A DNA stretch of 64,000 nt. Origin: Bradyrhizobium sp. SZCCT0153 (GTDB taxonomy: Bacteria; Pseudomonadota; Alphaproteobacteria; Rhizobiales; Xanthobacteraceae). Shown one piece after another: positions 15,584 through 25,034 of the stretch. The translations under genes and the position numbers were made by a program. Below the pieces are notes generated by a model. The model saw only the letters and a list, made by a program, of their open reading frames with translations, did not search any database and was not told where the DNA came from. The stretch lies in NCBI RefSeq assembly GCF_018129995.1, contig NZ_JAFCKS010000010.1, positions 1 through 64,000 of the forward strand, written 5' to 3'. How positions within the stretch are numbered: position 1 is the first letter of the stretch; each line of letters starts with the position of its first letter.

Positions 15584-17599
15584 TTACGCAAACTCCAAAA
15601 TCAGCGCGTCCACCGCGAGCGTCGCACCGGCGCTGGCGTGGACCTTCTTGACAGTGCCGTCCTGCTCTGCGCGCAGCACGTTCTGCATCTTCATGGCTTC
15701 GACCACCGCGAGCGTCTCGCCGGCCTTGACCTCCTGCCCTTCGGTCACCGCGATCGAGACCACGAGACCCGGCATCGGGCAGAGCAGCTTCTTGCCGGTG
15801 TCGGACGCCGTCGTCACCGGCATCAGCCGCGCGGAAGCGGCTTCCGCTTCGGTCCAGACATAGACCGGCACCTCGACGCCCTGATGCGCAAGGCGGATGC
15901 CGTTGGCGATCGGACGCGTCTGCACCGCGACGAGGTGGCCGTCGATGGTGCCCTGCCAGACCGGATCGCCGGGCTTCCACGGCGACTGCAACAGATGCGC
16001 ATTGCCGGTCTTGCCCTCGGCGTCGACGAATCGAATTGCGATCGCCTCGCCCTCGCGCGCGACCTCGAGCGATATTTCCTGGCGGTCGAGCCAGACCGCG
16101 CGGCGCCGCTCGCGCTGCACGATGCGGCCGCCCATCTGGCCGGAGATCTGCCGCTTGCGCTCACCCAGCACGTGATCGATGGCGGCGCCGACCGCGGCGA
16201 TCCGCCGTGCGACCTCGCCTTCCGGCATGCGGACCGCAAATCCTTTGGGGAATTCCTCGGCGATGAAGCCGGTCGAGAGCCGGCCCTCGCGCCAGCGCGG
16301 ATGATGCATCAGCGCCGACAGGAACGGGATATTGTGCCTGATGCCGTCGACATAGAACGAATCCAGCGCCGTGGCCTGTGCCTCGATCGCGGCCGCGCGC
16401 GAGGGCGCATGGGTGACGAGCTTGGCGATCATCGGATCGTAATGGATAGAGATCTCGCCGCCCTCCTGCACGCCGGTGTCGTTGCGGATCGTGATGCCGT
16501 CCTGGCTCGCTTCAGCCGGCGGGCGGTATTTCACCAGACGTCCGATCGACGGCAGGAAGTTGCGGAACGGGTCTTCGGCGTAGAGACGGGACTCCACCGC
16601 CCAGCCGGTGAGCGTGACGTCCTTCTGGCTGATCGCGAGCTTCTCGCCGGCGGCGACGCGGAGCATCTGCTCGACGAGGTCGACACCGGTGACGAGCTCG
16701 GTGACGGGATGCTCGACCTGGAGGCGCGTGTTCATCTCCAGGAAGTAGAAGCTCTTGTCCTGCCCCGCGACGAATTCGACGGTGCCGGCGGAATCGTAGT
16801 TCACGGCCTTGGCCAGCGCGACCGCCTGCTCACCCATCTTGCGGCGGGTGGCCTCGTCGAGCAGCGGCGACGGCGCCTCCTCGATGACCTTCTGGTTACG
16901 GCGCTGGATCGAGCACTCGCGCTCGCCGAGATAGATCACGTTGCCATGCTTGTCGCCCAGCACCTGGATTTCGATGTGGCGGGGATCGACGATGAACTTC
17001 TCGACGAAGACGCGGTCGTCGCCGAACGAAGCTTTCGCCTCGGCCTTGGCGAGGTTGAAGCCCTCGGCGACCTCGGCGGTCGAATGGGCGATGCGCATGC
17101 CCTTGCCGCCGCCACCGGCCGAGGCCTTGATCATCACGGGATAGCCGATCTCGTCAGCGATCTTGACCGCGTGTTTGGCGTCCTCGATCACGCCGAGATA
17201 GCCGGGCACGGTCGAGACCTTGGCCTTTGCGGCGGCCTTCTTGGATTCGATCTTGTCGCCCATCGCCGCGATCGCGCCCGGGTTGGGGCCGATGAAGACG
17301 ATGCCGGCCGCTTCCAGCGCCCGCGGAAATGCCTCGCGCTCGGAGAGGAAGCCGTAGCCGGGATGTACGGCCTCGGCGCCCGTCTTGCGGCAGGCCTCCA
17401 CGATCTTCTCGATCACCAGATAGCTCTCGGCCGCGGCGGGCGGGCCTATCAGCACGGCCTCGTCAGCCATCTCGACATGAAGGGCATCGCGATCGGCCTC
17501 GGAATAGACCGCGACCGTCTGAATTCCCATGCGGCGAGCGGTCTTGATGACCCGGCAGGCGATTTCGCCGCGATTGGCGATCAGAATGCGTTTGAACAT
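15584..17599 (-). CDS. pccA: Acetyl/propionyl-CoA carboxylase biotin-carrying alpha subunit
   Basis: 671 residues, normal for PccA. Biotin carboxylase half: FKRILIANRGEIACRVI, the Gly-rich ATP-grasp loop KASAGGGGKGMRIAH, ERECSIQRRNQKVIEE, MNTRLQVEHPVTE. A BT-like linker (about 480-580) follows, then a biotinyl domain with VEAMKMQ (biotinylated Lys637). It carboxylates biotin for transfer to propionyl-CoA by the beta subunit PccB, leading to methylmalonyl-CoA. pccB is not in the window. The longer BC-BT-BCCP form argues for propionyl- or methylcrotonyl-type rather than AccC. Confidence 0.92.
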   Translation of the reverse strand: MFKRILIANRGEIACRVIKTARRMGIQTVAVYSEADRDALHVEMADEAVLIGPPAAAESYLVIEKIVEACRKTGAEAVHPGYGFLSEREAFPRALEAAGIVFIGPNPGAIAAMGDKIESKKAAAKAKVSTVPGYLGVIEDAKHAVKIADEIGYPVMIKASAGGGGKGMRIAHSTAEVAEGFNLAKAEAKASFGDDRVFVEKFIVDPRHIEIQVLGDKHGNVIYLGERECSIQRRNQKVIEEAPSPLLDEATRRKMGEQAVALAKAVNYDSAGTVEFVAGQDKSFYFLEMNTRLQVEHPVTELVTGVDLVEQMLRVAAGEKLAISQKDVTLTGWAVESRLYAEDPFRNFLPSIGRLVKYRPPAEASQDGITIRNDTGVQEGGEISIHYDPMIAKLVTHAPSRAAAIEAQATALDSFYVDGIRHNIPFLSALMHHPRWREGRLSTGFIAEEFPKGFAVRMPEGEVARRIAAVGAAIDHVLGERKRQISGQMGGRIVQRERRRAVWLDRQEISLEVAREGEAIAIRFVDAEGKTGNAHLLQSPWKPGDPVWQGTIDGHLVAVQTRPIANGIRLAHQGVEVPVYVWTEAEAASARLMPVTTASDTGKKLLCPMPGLVVSIAVTEGQEVKAGETLAVVEAMKMQNVLRAEQDGTVKKVHASAGATLAVDALILEFA

Positions 17600-17790
17600 G
17601 CTTTTCTTGAGTCTCGACCTTGGGCGGGACCCTTCCCTGGCCGTTGGGGCCTATGGGACGGGCCGTGTGGCTCCCGTGGTACATCAAAATCCGCAGGAGG
17701 CAACGGTCTAAATCCGGGCCTTCTGGCGTACCAGCACAAGACCGAAATGGCCTTTCCGAGCCTCCAGGACGCCTGCGCCTGCGCCCGCAC

Positions 17791-18861
17791 CTACGCCTTT
17801 TTGGCCTTGGCGACGTCCCGGACCAGGCCCTGGATGAAGCCGAGTTTGGCGACGACGGCCGGCGACAGGATGAAGGGATAGAGGTCGCGCAGCCCCATGG
17901 CGCGGTTGACGCTGTTCATGGCGAACGTGAAGGGCAGCCATGCGTTGACCAGCGCCTCGACGTCCCTGGCCTCGTAAGGGTTGAAACGGATACGGGTCGT
18001 CAACTCCCCGTCGCGGTCGACCTTGGGGCGGACCTCCATGCCAAACTCGGAGGCCATCTCCAGGGTGTCGACGATGTGCAGATAGTGCGCCCAGGTCTCG
18101 GCGAAGTCCTCCCAGGGGTGCGTGGTCGCATAGGCCGAGACGTAGTTCTGCTGCCAGTCGGGCGGCGCCCCCTCGGCGTAGTGGCGCTGCAGGGCCTGGC
18201 CGTAATCGACGGAATCGTCGCCGAACACCGCGCGGCATTCTTCCAGCTTGCCGCCCTCGCTCACCAGCACGTCCCAGAAATAGTGCCCGACCTCGTGGCG
18301 GAAGTGCCCGAGCAGCGTCCGGTACGGCTCGCCCATCTCCAGCCTGCGCCGCTCGCGCTCGATGCCGTCGGCCTCGGTCAGCGCGATCGTGATCAGGCCG
18401 TTGTCGTGGCCGGTCAGGACCTTCTGCCCGCTGTTCGGGTCGTCGGCGAGGAAGTTGAAGATCAGGCCATGCTCGGGATCGTCCTTCCGGGTCTGCAGCG
18501 GCAGCTTCCAGCGGATCAGGGAATAGAACAGGCGTTGTTTTGCCACCTCCAGCTCGCGCCAGCCGGCGAGTTGCGCCGGGTCGGACAGATCCGGCACGAT
18601 GCCGTTATGGCGGCAGGCGCGGCAATAACCGGTGGCGTCGCCCACATCCGTCAGCCAGTTGCAGGCATCGTACTCGGCGTTGCGGCACAGCACGCGGCTT
18701 GCGCCCTTGTCGGCCAGCGTCTTCCAGGCCTCACCGTCGGGCTCGATTGCCGACATCGTCTCCTTCTCCGGCAGGAAGGCGATCCGGTGGCCGCAGCGTT
18801 CGCAGGCACGGTTCTCGAAATAGAGGACATTGCCGCAGGCCTGGCAGACAAAAAGCTTCAA
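17791..18861 (-). CDS. Zinc-ribbon putative metallopeptidase
   Basis: 356 residues. The N-terminal zinc ribbon has four Cys in FVCQACGNVLYF and ENRACERCGHR, with a second Cys group later (CRNAEYDACNW, YCRACRHNG). The catalytic part carries HEVGHYFWD, an HExxH zinc-peptidase motif, at about residue 190. The arrangement fits the DUF2248 putative zinc-binding peptidases. A C-terminal run (FTFAMNSVNRAMGLRDLYPF) is conserved-looking. There is no signal peptide, so it is cytoplasmic. Substrate unknown. It is alone on its strand, downstream of no obvious partner. Confidence 0.75.
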   Translation of the reverse strand: MKLFVCQACGNVLYFENRACERCGHRIAFLPEKETMSAIEPDGEAWKTLADKGASRVLCRNAEYDACNWLTDVGDATGYCRACRHNGIVPDLSDPAQLAGWRELEVAKQRLFYSLIRWKLPLQTRKDDPEHGLIFNFLADDPNSGQKVLTGHDNGLITIALTEADGIERERRRLEMGEPYRTLLGHFRHEVGHYFWDVLVSEGGKLEECRAVFGDDSVDYGQALQRHYAEGAPPDWQQNYVSAYATTHPWEDFAETWAHYLHIVDTLEMASEFGMEVRPKVDRDGELTTRIRFNPYEARDVEALVNAWLPFTFAMNSVNRAMGLRDLYPFILSPAVVAKLGFIQGLVRDVAKAKKA

Positions 18862-18950
18862 GATTTAGCCTCATCCGAAGGGGAGTTTTATCAATGCGCG
18901 TCGTCGCGCCTGGCAGATACGCGCCCGCAGATGCCATCGTTCCAATCTTC

Positions 18951-18975
18951 GGAACAAATAGCCAGAGCCGGCGTT
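18951..18975 (+). promoter_or_regulatory. Candidate sigma-EcfG (general stress) promoter
   Basis: GGAAC (18951-18955), 16 bases, then CGTT (18972-18975), an exact match to the EcfG pattern. It lies about 100 bases before the start of the second hybrid histidine kinase. The same element stands before the kinase at 12.7 kb. Confidence 0.55.
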
Positions 18976-19075
18976 CGTTCATACCACCACGCTGCGTCCG
19001 GTGGCGGCTTTCCCTGCAATGTCCGCTCTAAACAATGGCTATCACGCTTTGTCTGTGTGAATATCGGCCCGGCAC

Positions 19076-21553
19076 GTGCGCTCACGCATCACAACGGCCG
19101 ACACCTTGAACGATCCTTTGCCCGAGACCGCCGCAGCCGAGAGGCTGCGCCAGCACCTCGAAGAAATCGCGCGCGAGCGCGACAACGCCTATCGCGCACT
19201 CCAGGAGCGCGAGGCGGAGCTGGCGCGCATCCAGCGCATCGGCAAGGTCGGCGGCCTCGAAGTCGATTTCCGCGAGGGTTTCAAGAACCGCCGCTCGCCG
19301 GAATATCTGATCCTCCACGGCCTGCCGCCGGAAGCCGCCGACGAGTCCCACGAGGACTGGATCAATCGCATCCATCCCGACGACCGCGACGCTGCGGTGA
19401 AGCATTTCCTCGCTGCGCTGTCCGGCACCAGCGAGGACTACACGGCCGAATACCGCATCATCCGTCCCAGCGACGGCGAGACCCGCTGGATCCGCGTAGT
19501 CGCCAAGCTGGAGCGCGACCGTGACGGCCGCGCGATCCGGCTCGTGGGCGCCCATATCGACGTGACCGCCCAGGCGCTCGCGCGCGAGACCCTGCGCGAG
19601 AGCGAGGAGCGTTTCCGGCTGATTGCCGACAGCGCCCCGGTGCCGATCTGGGTCACGAAACTCGACCGCACACGCTCCTTCGCCAACCAGGCCTATGTCG
19701 ACTTCGTCGGCCTGCCCTACGACCAGGCCATCGTCTTCGACTGGCGCAAGGTGCTGCATCCGGACGACCTTCCGCATGTGCTGCAGCAGTCGGTCCAGGG
19801 TGAAGCTTCGCTCAAGCCCTTCGTGCTGGAAGCCCGCTACAAGAACGCCGACGGCGAATGGCGCTGGCTGCGCTCGGAATCGCAGCCGCGCTGGGACCCG
19901 ACCGGCAGGCATATCGGCTTCATCGGCGTTGCCCACGACATCACGGTGGCCAAGCAGGCCGAGATCGAGCTCCGCCAGCTCAACGAGACGCTGGAAGAAC
20001 GCATCGTCGAGCGCACCGCGGAACTCGAATCCAACGAGGCCCGGCTGCGCGCGATCCTGGAGACCAGCAACCAGTATCAAGGCCTCGTCAATCTCAGGGG
20101 CGAAGTGCTTTACGCCAACAAGACAGCGCTGGACGGCATCAAGGCAAGCTCGTCGGACGTGATCGGACAGCCGTTGTGGCAGACCCCCTGGTTCAGCGCG
20201 ACGGAGGGCATGAGCGCGCTGGTGCGCGAGGCCTTCGATACCGTGCTCAAAGGCGAAGCGGTGCGGCTGGAGATGCGCCTGCGCCTTCCCATCGGCGAGC
20301 GCGACTTCGAGTTCGGCATGCGCCCCGTGCTCGACCGTCACGGCAACATCACCGGCGCGGTGCCGGAGGCCGTCGACATCACGGACCGCCGCCGCGGCGA
20401 GGAAGCGCTGCGGCAGTCGCAGAAGATGGAGGCGATCGGCCAGCTCACCGGCGGCGTCGCGCACGACTTCAACAATCTGCTCACCATCATCCGCTCGGCC
20501 ACCGATTTCCTGCGCCGCCGCGAGCTTCCGGAGGAGCGCCGCCGCCGCTATGTCGACGCCATCTCCGACACCGTCGAGCGCGCCTCCAAGCTGACCGCAC
20601 AGCTGCTGGCGTTTGCACGCCGGCAGCCGCTGAAACCGCAGATCTTCAACGTCGGCACCCAGGTCGAGGGCGTGGCGCAACTGGTTCGGCCGCTGGTCGG
20701 CGGCCGCATCGAGATCGCGGTGGAGGTTCACGATGCCGACTGCTTCACCGTCGCCGACGTCGCCCAGTTCGAGACCGCGCTGATCAACCTTGCCATCAAC
20801 GCCCGCGACGCCATGGACGGCGAAGGCCGCCTCACCATCGCCGTGCGCAAGGTCGTCGGGATTCCGAGCCTGCGCGCGCAATCGGCGCGCGGCGGCGATT
20901 ATGTCGCGATCTCGGTCGCCGACACCGGCAGCGGCATCGCGCCCGAGAACATCGAGGCCATCTTCGAGCCGTTCTTCACCACCAAGGAGGTCGGCAAGGG
21001 AACGGGCCTCGGCCTCAGCCAGGCCTTCGGCTTCGCAAAGCAGTCCGAGGGCGACATCACCGTGACGAGCACGCAAGGTGAAGGCGCGACCTTCACCATC
21101 TATCTGCCGCAGGCGCAAAGCCCCGCCACGGACAAGGAAGCTGCGGCGCTGACCTATGAGGCCGCGGCCACAGGGCGCGGCTATCGCGTGCTCGTGGTGG
21201 AGGACGACGACGAGGTCGGCCGCTTCTCCACCGAGCTCCTGGAAGACCTCGGCTACGTCGTCCGCCGCGTCGCCAACGCCAACGCGGCGCTGGCGATCCT
21301 GGGCGAGAACGAATTCGCCGTCGATCTCGTGTTCTCCGACGTCATCATGCCCGGCATGAACGGCGTCGAGCTCGCCGGTATAATCCGCGAGCGCTATCCG
21401 GGCCTGCCCGTCGTGCTCACCTCCGGCTACAGCAACGTGCTCGCCGAGAACGCCCATCGCGGCTTCGAGCTAATCCAGAAGCCCTATTCGGTCGAGTCGT
21501 TGTCGCGCATTTTGCGCAAGGCGATCGCCGAGAAGCTGTCGGTGACGCGCTAA
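19076..21553 (+). CDS. Triple-PAS hybrid histidine kinase with receiver domain
   Basis: 825 residues, cytoplasmic. A short helical N-terminus is followed by three PAS/PAC units (about 45-165, 172-295 and 318-438), joined by a coiled stretch ending ELESNEARLRAI. Next are LTGGVAHDFNNLL (phosphoacceptor His463), HATPase with NARDAMDGEG, DTGSGIAPENIEAIFEPFF and GKGTGLGLSQ, and a receiver domain from about 702 (VLVVEDDDEVGRFS; Asp in FSDVIMPG). GTG 19076 is the only suitable start. The output partner is not encoded nearby. Confidence 0.9.
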   Translation: MRSRITTADTLNDPLPETAAAERLRQHLEEIARERDNAYRALQEREAELARIQRIGKVGGLEVDFREGFKNRRSPEYLILHGLPPEAADESHEDWINRIHPDDRDAAVKHFLAALSGTSEDYTAEYRIIRPSDGETRWIRVVAKLERDRDGRAIRLVGAHIDVTAQALARETLRESEERFRLIADSAPVPIWVTKLDRTRSFANQAYVDFVGLPYDQAIVFDWRKVLHPDDLPHVLQQSVQGEASLKPFVLEARYKNADGEWRWLRSESQPRWDPTGRHIGFIGVAHDITVAKQAEIELRQLNETLEERIVERTAELESNEARLRAILETSNQYQGLVNLRGEVLYANKTALDGIKASSSDVIGQPLWQTPWFSATEGMSALVREAFDTVLKGEAVRLEMRLRLPIGERDFEFGMRPVLDRHGNITGAVPEAVDITDRRRGEEALRQSQKMEAIGQLTGGVAHDFNNLLTIIRSATDFLRRRELPEERRRRYVDAISDTVERASKLTAQLLAFARRQPLKPQIFNVGTQVEGVAQLVRPLVGGRIEIAVEVHDADCFTVADVAQFETALINLAINARDAMDGEGRLTIAVRKVVGIPSLRAQSARGGDYVAISVADTGSGIAPENIEAIFEPFFTTKEVGKGTGLGLSQAFGFAKQSEGDITVTSTQGEGATFTIYLPQAQSPATDKEAAALTYEAAATGRGYRVLVVEDDDEVGRFSTELLEDLGYVVRRVANANAALAILGENEFAVDLVFSDVIMPGMNGVELAGIIRERYPGLPVVLTSGYSNVLAENAHRGFELIQKPYSVESLSRILRKAIAEKLSVTR

Positions 21554-21564
21554 GAGATATCCTC

Positions 21565-22005
21565 ATGAAACCCGCTCTCCTCTCCGCCTGGCAGACCTGG
21601 GCGCTGCTGTCCGCCTGCTTCGCCGCGCTGACTGCGATCTTCGCCAAGGTCGGCGTCGAGAACATCAATCCGGATCTGGCGACCTTCATCCGCACCATCG
21701 TCGTGCTGCTCGCCTTCTCGATTCTGCTGTTCTTCACCGGACAATTCGCGGTGCCGTCGGCGGTCTCATCGAAAACGTGGCTGTTCCTGGTGCTGTCGGG
21801 GCTCGCGACCGGCGCGTCGTGGCTGTGCTATTTCCGCGCGCTGAAGCTCGGGCCCGCGACGCTGGTGGCGCCGATCGACAAGCTCAGCGTCGTGCTGGTC
21901 GCTCTCTTCGCCTTCGCCTTTCTCGGCGAGCGTCCGTCCGCCCAAGGCTGGGTCGGCATCGCCATGATCGGCGCCGGCGCGGTGTTGCTGGCTGTAAAGT
22001 TTTAA
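21565..22005 (+). CDS. Half-size EamA-family transporter
   Basis: 146 residues, one EamA domain of about five membrane helices (e.g. LLSACFAALTAIFAKVGVEN, WLFLVLSGLATGASWLCYF, VLVALFAFAFLGE). Full-length DMT transporters have two such domains. Single-domain forms probably work as dimers. It follows the hybrid kinase by 11 bases and may be cotranscribed with it. Substrate unknown. Confidence 0.82.
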   Translation: MKPALLSAWQTWALLSACFAALTAIFAKVGVENINPDLATFIRTIVVLLAFSILLFFTGQFAVPSAVSSKTWLFLVLSGLATGASWLCYFRALKLGPATLVAPIDKLSVVLVALFAFAFLGERPSAQGWVGIAMIGAGAVLLAVKF

Positions 22006-22069
22006 GGCGGAACAAAGCGGCTGCGAGAGCGGTTTCTGCCGGGACCCTTCCAGCCTCGATCGAGGACCG

Positions 22070-23356
22070 ATGTCGAGCTCAAACCCCGATCAGGCAAGGC
22101 GTGCCGGCTGCGCACTGGATGCGGCCAACTTCTTCCTCGCCGACGTCCGCGACGGGCTTGGGCCGTATCTCGCCGTCTATCTGCTCACCGAGCAGCACTG
22201 GGACGAGGCCCGCATCGGGCTCGTGATGTCGATCGCGACCATCGCCGGAATCTTGGCGCAGACCCCGGCCGGCGCGCTGATCGATGCGACGCGCGCCAAG
22301 CGGCTGGTGATGGTCATCGCCGCCGTCATGGTGACGCTCGCCTCGCTGTCGCTGCCGATATTTCCGGCCTTTCTACCCGTTGCATTGTCGCAAGGGATCG
22401 CGCAGGCCGCCGCCGTGATCTTTCCGCCGTCGATTGCGGCCGTCTCGCTCGGCATCTTCGGCCCCGCCGCCTTCACCCGGCGGATCGGCCGCAACGAGAC
22501 GTTCAATCACGCCGGCAATGCGGTCGCGGCGGGGCTTGCCGGGCTCTCCGCCTACTGGTTCGGCCCGACCGTCGTGTTCTACCTTCTCGGCGCCATGGCG
22601 ATCGCGAGCCTTTTGAGCATTCTGGCGATCCCCGAACGCGCCATCGACCACGACCTTGCGCGCGGGCTCCACGATGCCGATGCTGACGACAGCCGGCCCG
22701 ACCGACCCTCGGGCTTCGCGGTGCTCCTGACCTGTCGCCCCCTGCTCGTCTTCGCGATCTGCGTCCTGCTCTTCCATCTGTCCAACGCGGCCATGCTGCC
22801 GCTGGTCGGACAAAAACTCGCGCTCCAGGACAAGAACATGGGCACCAGCCTGATGTCGGCCTGCATCGTCGCCGCACAATTGGTGATGGTGCCGTTCGCG
22901 ATGCTGGTCGGAGCCCGGGCCGATCGCTGGGGCCACAAGCGTTTCTTCCTCGCCGCGCTGTTGATCCTGCCGCTTCGTGGAGTGCTCTACACGCTCTCGG
23001 ACAATCCGTTCTGGCTGGTCGGCGTGCAGCTTCTCGATGGCGTCGGCGCCGGCATCTTCGGCGCGATCTTCCCCGTGATCGTCGCCGACCTCATGCGCGA
23101 CACCGGCCGCTTCAACGTCGCGCAAGGTGCTGTGATCACCGCCCAGAGCATCGGCGCTGCGCTGTCGACGACGCTGGCCGGTCTCGTCGTGGTCGGCGCG
23201 GGTTATGGCGCGGCGTTCCTCACGCTCGGCGCGGTCGCCGCGATCGGCGCCGTCGTCTGCTTTGTCGTCCTGCCCGAGACGCGGCAAATCGCAGATGGTG
23301 GTGCGCGTCCGAAAGGGAAGACAGCGGCGACGGCTTCCGCTATCGCTGCCGAGTGA
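22070..23356 (+). CDS. MFS transporter
   Basis: 428 residues, about twelve membrane helices. The N-terminal half has VKYL-like QARRAGCALDAANFFLADVR and the helix 2-3 loop AGALIDATRAKRL. A central cytoplasmic loop (about 195-225, Asp-rich) separates the halves. Helix 8-9 loop: GARADRWGHKRFF. It belongs to the DHA1-like efflux group by general look. The gene lies in a run of three transporter genes on the plus strand, but spacing (64 bases before, 24 after) leaves operon membership open. Confidence 0.82.
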   Translation: MSSSNPDQARRAGCALDAANFFLADVRDGLGPYLAVYLLTEQHWDEARIGLVMSIATIAGILAQTPAGALIDATRAKRLVMVIAAVMVTLASLSLPIFPAFLPVALSQGIAQAAAVIFPPSIAAVSLGIFGPAAFTRRIGRNETFNHAGNAVAAGLAGLSAYWFGPTVVFYLLGAMAIASLLSILAIPERAIDHDLARGLHDADADDSRPDRPSGFAVLLTCRPLLVFAICVLLFHLSNAAMLPLVGQKLALQDKNMGTSLMSACIVAAQLVMVPFAMLVGARADRWGHKRFFLAALLILPLRGVLYTLSDNPFWLVGVQLLDGVGAGIFGAIFPVIVADLMRDTGRFNVAQGAVITAQSIGAALSTTLAGLVVVGAGYGAAFLTLGAVAAIGAVVCFVVLPETRQIADGGARPKGKTAATASAIAAE

Positions 23357-23380
23357 GACATCCCATTTCGAGGACTGAAC

Positions 23381-24631
23381 GTGCCGTCTGACGCCATCTG
23401 GGCCTGGAGCATCATCGTCGCTGCGACCGCAGGCGTCATCATCCGGCCTTTTCGCCTGCCGGAGGCGGTCTGGGCCGTCATCGGCGCTGGCGCCCTCGTG
23501 CTGCTCGGCTTGCTGCCGTGGCAGGATGCGGTGATCGGCATCGAGAAGGGCGTCGACGTCTATCTCTTCCTGATCGGCATGATGCTGATCGCCGAGTTGG
23601 CCCGGCTCGAGGGCCTGTTCGATTATCTTGCAGCGCTTGCGGTCGAATATGCGGCCGGCTCTCCACGGCGCCTGTTCCTGCTGATCTATCTCGTCGGCAC
23701 GCTCGTCACCGTGCTGCTGTCCAACGATGCCACCGCGATCGTGCTGACGCCCGCCGTGTATGCAGCGACGCGCGCGGCCGGGGCAAAGCCGCTGCCTTAT
23801 CTGTTCGTCTGCGCCTTCATCGCCAATGCAGCGAGCTTCGTGCTGCCGATCTCCAATCCGGCCAATCTCGTCGTGTTCGGCGCGCGCATGCCTGCGCTCA
23901 CCGAATGGCTGCGCCTGTTCGCCCTGCCCTCCGCGGCCTCCATCGTGCTGACCTATGTCGTGCTGCGCCTGACCCAGCACCGCGCGCTGAAGGAAGAGAC
24001 CATCGCGCGCAGCGTGCCGCATCCAAAGCTCGGCCGCGGCGGCAAGCTGACCGCAGTCGGCATCGTTGCGATCGGCGTCGTGCTGGTCACGGCCTCCGCG
24101 CTCGACAGGCAACTGGGCCTGCCGACCTTCATCTGCGGCGTGGCGACGGCAGCGATCGTGCTGCTGATCAGCCGGCAATCGCCGCTGCCCGTGCTGCGCG
24201 GCGTTTCGTGGAGCGTGCTGCCGCTGGTCGGCGGGCTCTTCGTGATGGTAGAAGCGCTGATCAAGACCGGCGTGATCGGGCAGCTCAGTTCGCTGCTGCA
24301 TCAGGCAGTCGGTCAATCCGTGACGCAAGCAGCCTGGAGCGTTGGCATCGCCACCGCGATTGCCGACAACATCGCCAACAATCTTCCCGTCGGTCTCGTT
24401 GCAGGCTCAGTGGCCGCCAGCGACCACCTGCCCGCGCCTGTCGTCAGCGCGATCCTGATTGGCGTCGATCTCGGGCCGAACCTGTCCGTTACAGGATCGC
24501 TCGCCACCATCCTGTGGCTGGTCGCGCTGCGGCGGGAGAAGATCGAGGTCGGCGCCTGGCCGTTTCTCAAGCTCGGCCTGCTGGTGACGCCGCCGGCCCT
24601 GATCGCGGCGCTCGCTGTTGCGATCCGGTAA
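23381..24631 (+). CDS. ArsB/NhaD-superfamily anion transporter
   Basis: 416 residues, about ten to eleven membrane helices. Family features: SNDATAIVLTPAVYAATRAAG, ANAASFVLPISNPANLVVFG, and in the second half AIADNIANNLPVGLVAG and LGPNLSVTGSLATILWL. This is the arsenite-permease (ArsB) and related sodium/anion transporter fold. No arsenate reductase or ArsR is next to it, so arsenite export is possible but unproven. It begins at GTG 23381, with GAGGA seven bases upstream. Confidence 0.8.
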   Translation: MPSDAIWAWSIIVAATAGVIIRPFRLPEAVWAVIGAGALVLLGLLPWQDAVIGIEKGVDVYLFLIGMMLIAELARLEGLFDYLAALAVEYAAGSPRRLFLLIYLVGTLVTVLLSNDATAIVLTPAVYAATRAAGAKPLPYLFVCAFIANAASFVLPISNPANLVVFGARMPALTEWLRLFALPSAASIVLTYVVLRLTQHRALKEETIARSVPHPKLGRGGKLTAVGIVAIGVVLVTASALDRQLGLPTFICGVATAAIVLLISRQSPLPVLRGVSWSVLPLVGGLFVMVEALIKTGVIGQLSSLLHQAVGQSVTQAAWSVGIATAIADNIANNLPVGLVAGSVAASDHLPAPVVSAILIGVDLGPNLSVTGSLATILWLVALRREKIEVGAWPFLKLGLLVTPPALIAALAVAIR

Positions 24632-24729
24632 TCGCGCACAATTTGCGGCGCATCAATGTCGCCGGTAGCGGCGGACTTATGCTTCAGCTTGCCGCGCAGA
24701 CACGATATGGCGCGGTAAGGAGGTCCATC

Positions 24730-24966
24730 ATGCAGATTCAGTCGAAGACATTGCTGCAAAGTTTTTCCCTGCGCCGCTCGTTTCAGAGCTTCACCGCACC
24801 TGACCGAGGCCGGGCGGAGACATCCCACCCGCTGTTGATCTTCTCCGCGGCGGTGCTGCTGGCCCTGTTCGCGATCGTGGAAATCGACCTTCACAGCGCC
24901 CAGCTTCAGGCGATCGGCTTGCTCAGTCTTGGGACCTGGATCGATCCCATCTTCCTGAGCCCATAG
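24730..24966 (+). CDS. Small single-pass membrane protein
   Basis: 78 residues, easily missed because the same frame is open far upstream. A near-perfect ribosome-binding site AAGGAGGT ends five bases before ATG 24730. The protein starts MQIQSKTLLQSFSLRRSF, then has one clear hydrophobic helix (LLIFSAAVLLALFAIVEI) and a short tail ending FLSP. The family is not recognised. It stands between the ArsB-like gene and the hexonate locus, convergent with the MFS gene. Confidence 0.65.
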   Translation: MQIQSKTLLQSFSLRRSFQSFTAPDRGRAETSHPLLIFSAAVLLALFAIVEIDLHSAQLQAIGLLSLGTWIDPIFLSP

Positions 24967-25034
24967 CTGTTCGCGCGGCTCTCCGAGGCAACGCCCGATC
25001 GCGGCCGTGACAGCCGCGACCGGGTCGCCGATCC

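Noticed and set aside
14723..17881. Very long plus-strand open frame (1052 codons) opposite pccA and its neighbour
   Set aside because: It is the antisense shadow of high-GC coding sequence. Its composition is His/Arg/Asp-rich and it matches no family, while the minus strand encodes clear enzymes.
19082..21457. Minus-strand frame of 791 codons opposite the triple-PAS kinase
   Set aside because: Antisense shadow of the kinase; no domains, and the kinase motifs are unambiguous on the plus strand.
22012..22040. GGAAC followed by CGGTT upstream of the MFS gene
   Set aside because: The second half does not match CGTT at the right spacing, unlike the two exact sites reported.
22373..24328. Minus-strand frame of 651 codons opposite the MFS and ArsB-like genes
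   Set aside because: Shadow frame rich in Arg/Asp/Gln, without start signals or recognisable folds. The plus strand encodes membrane proteins here.
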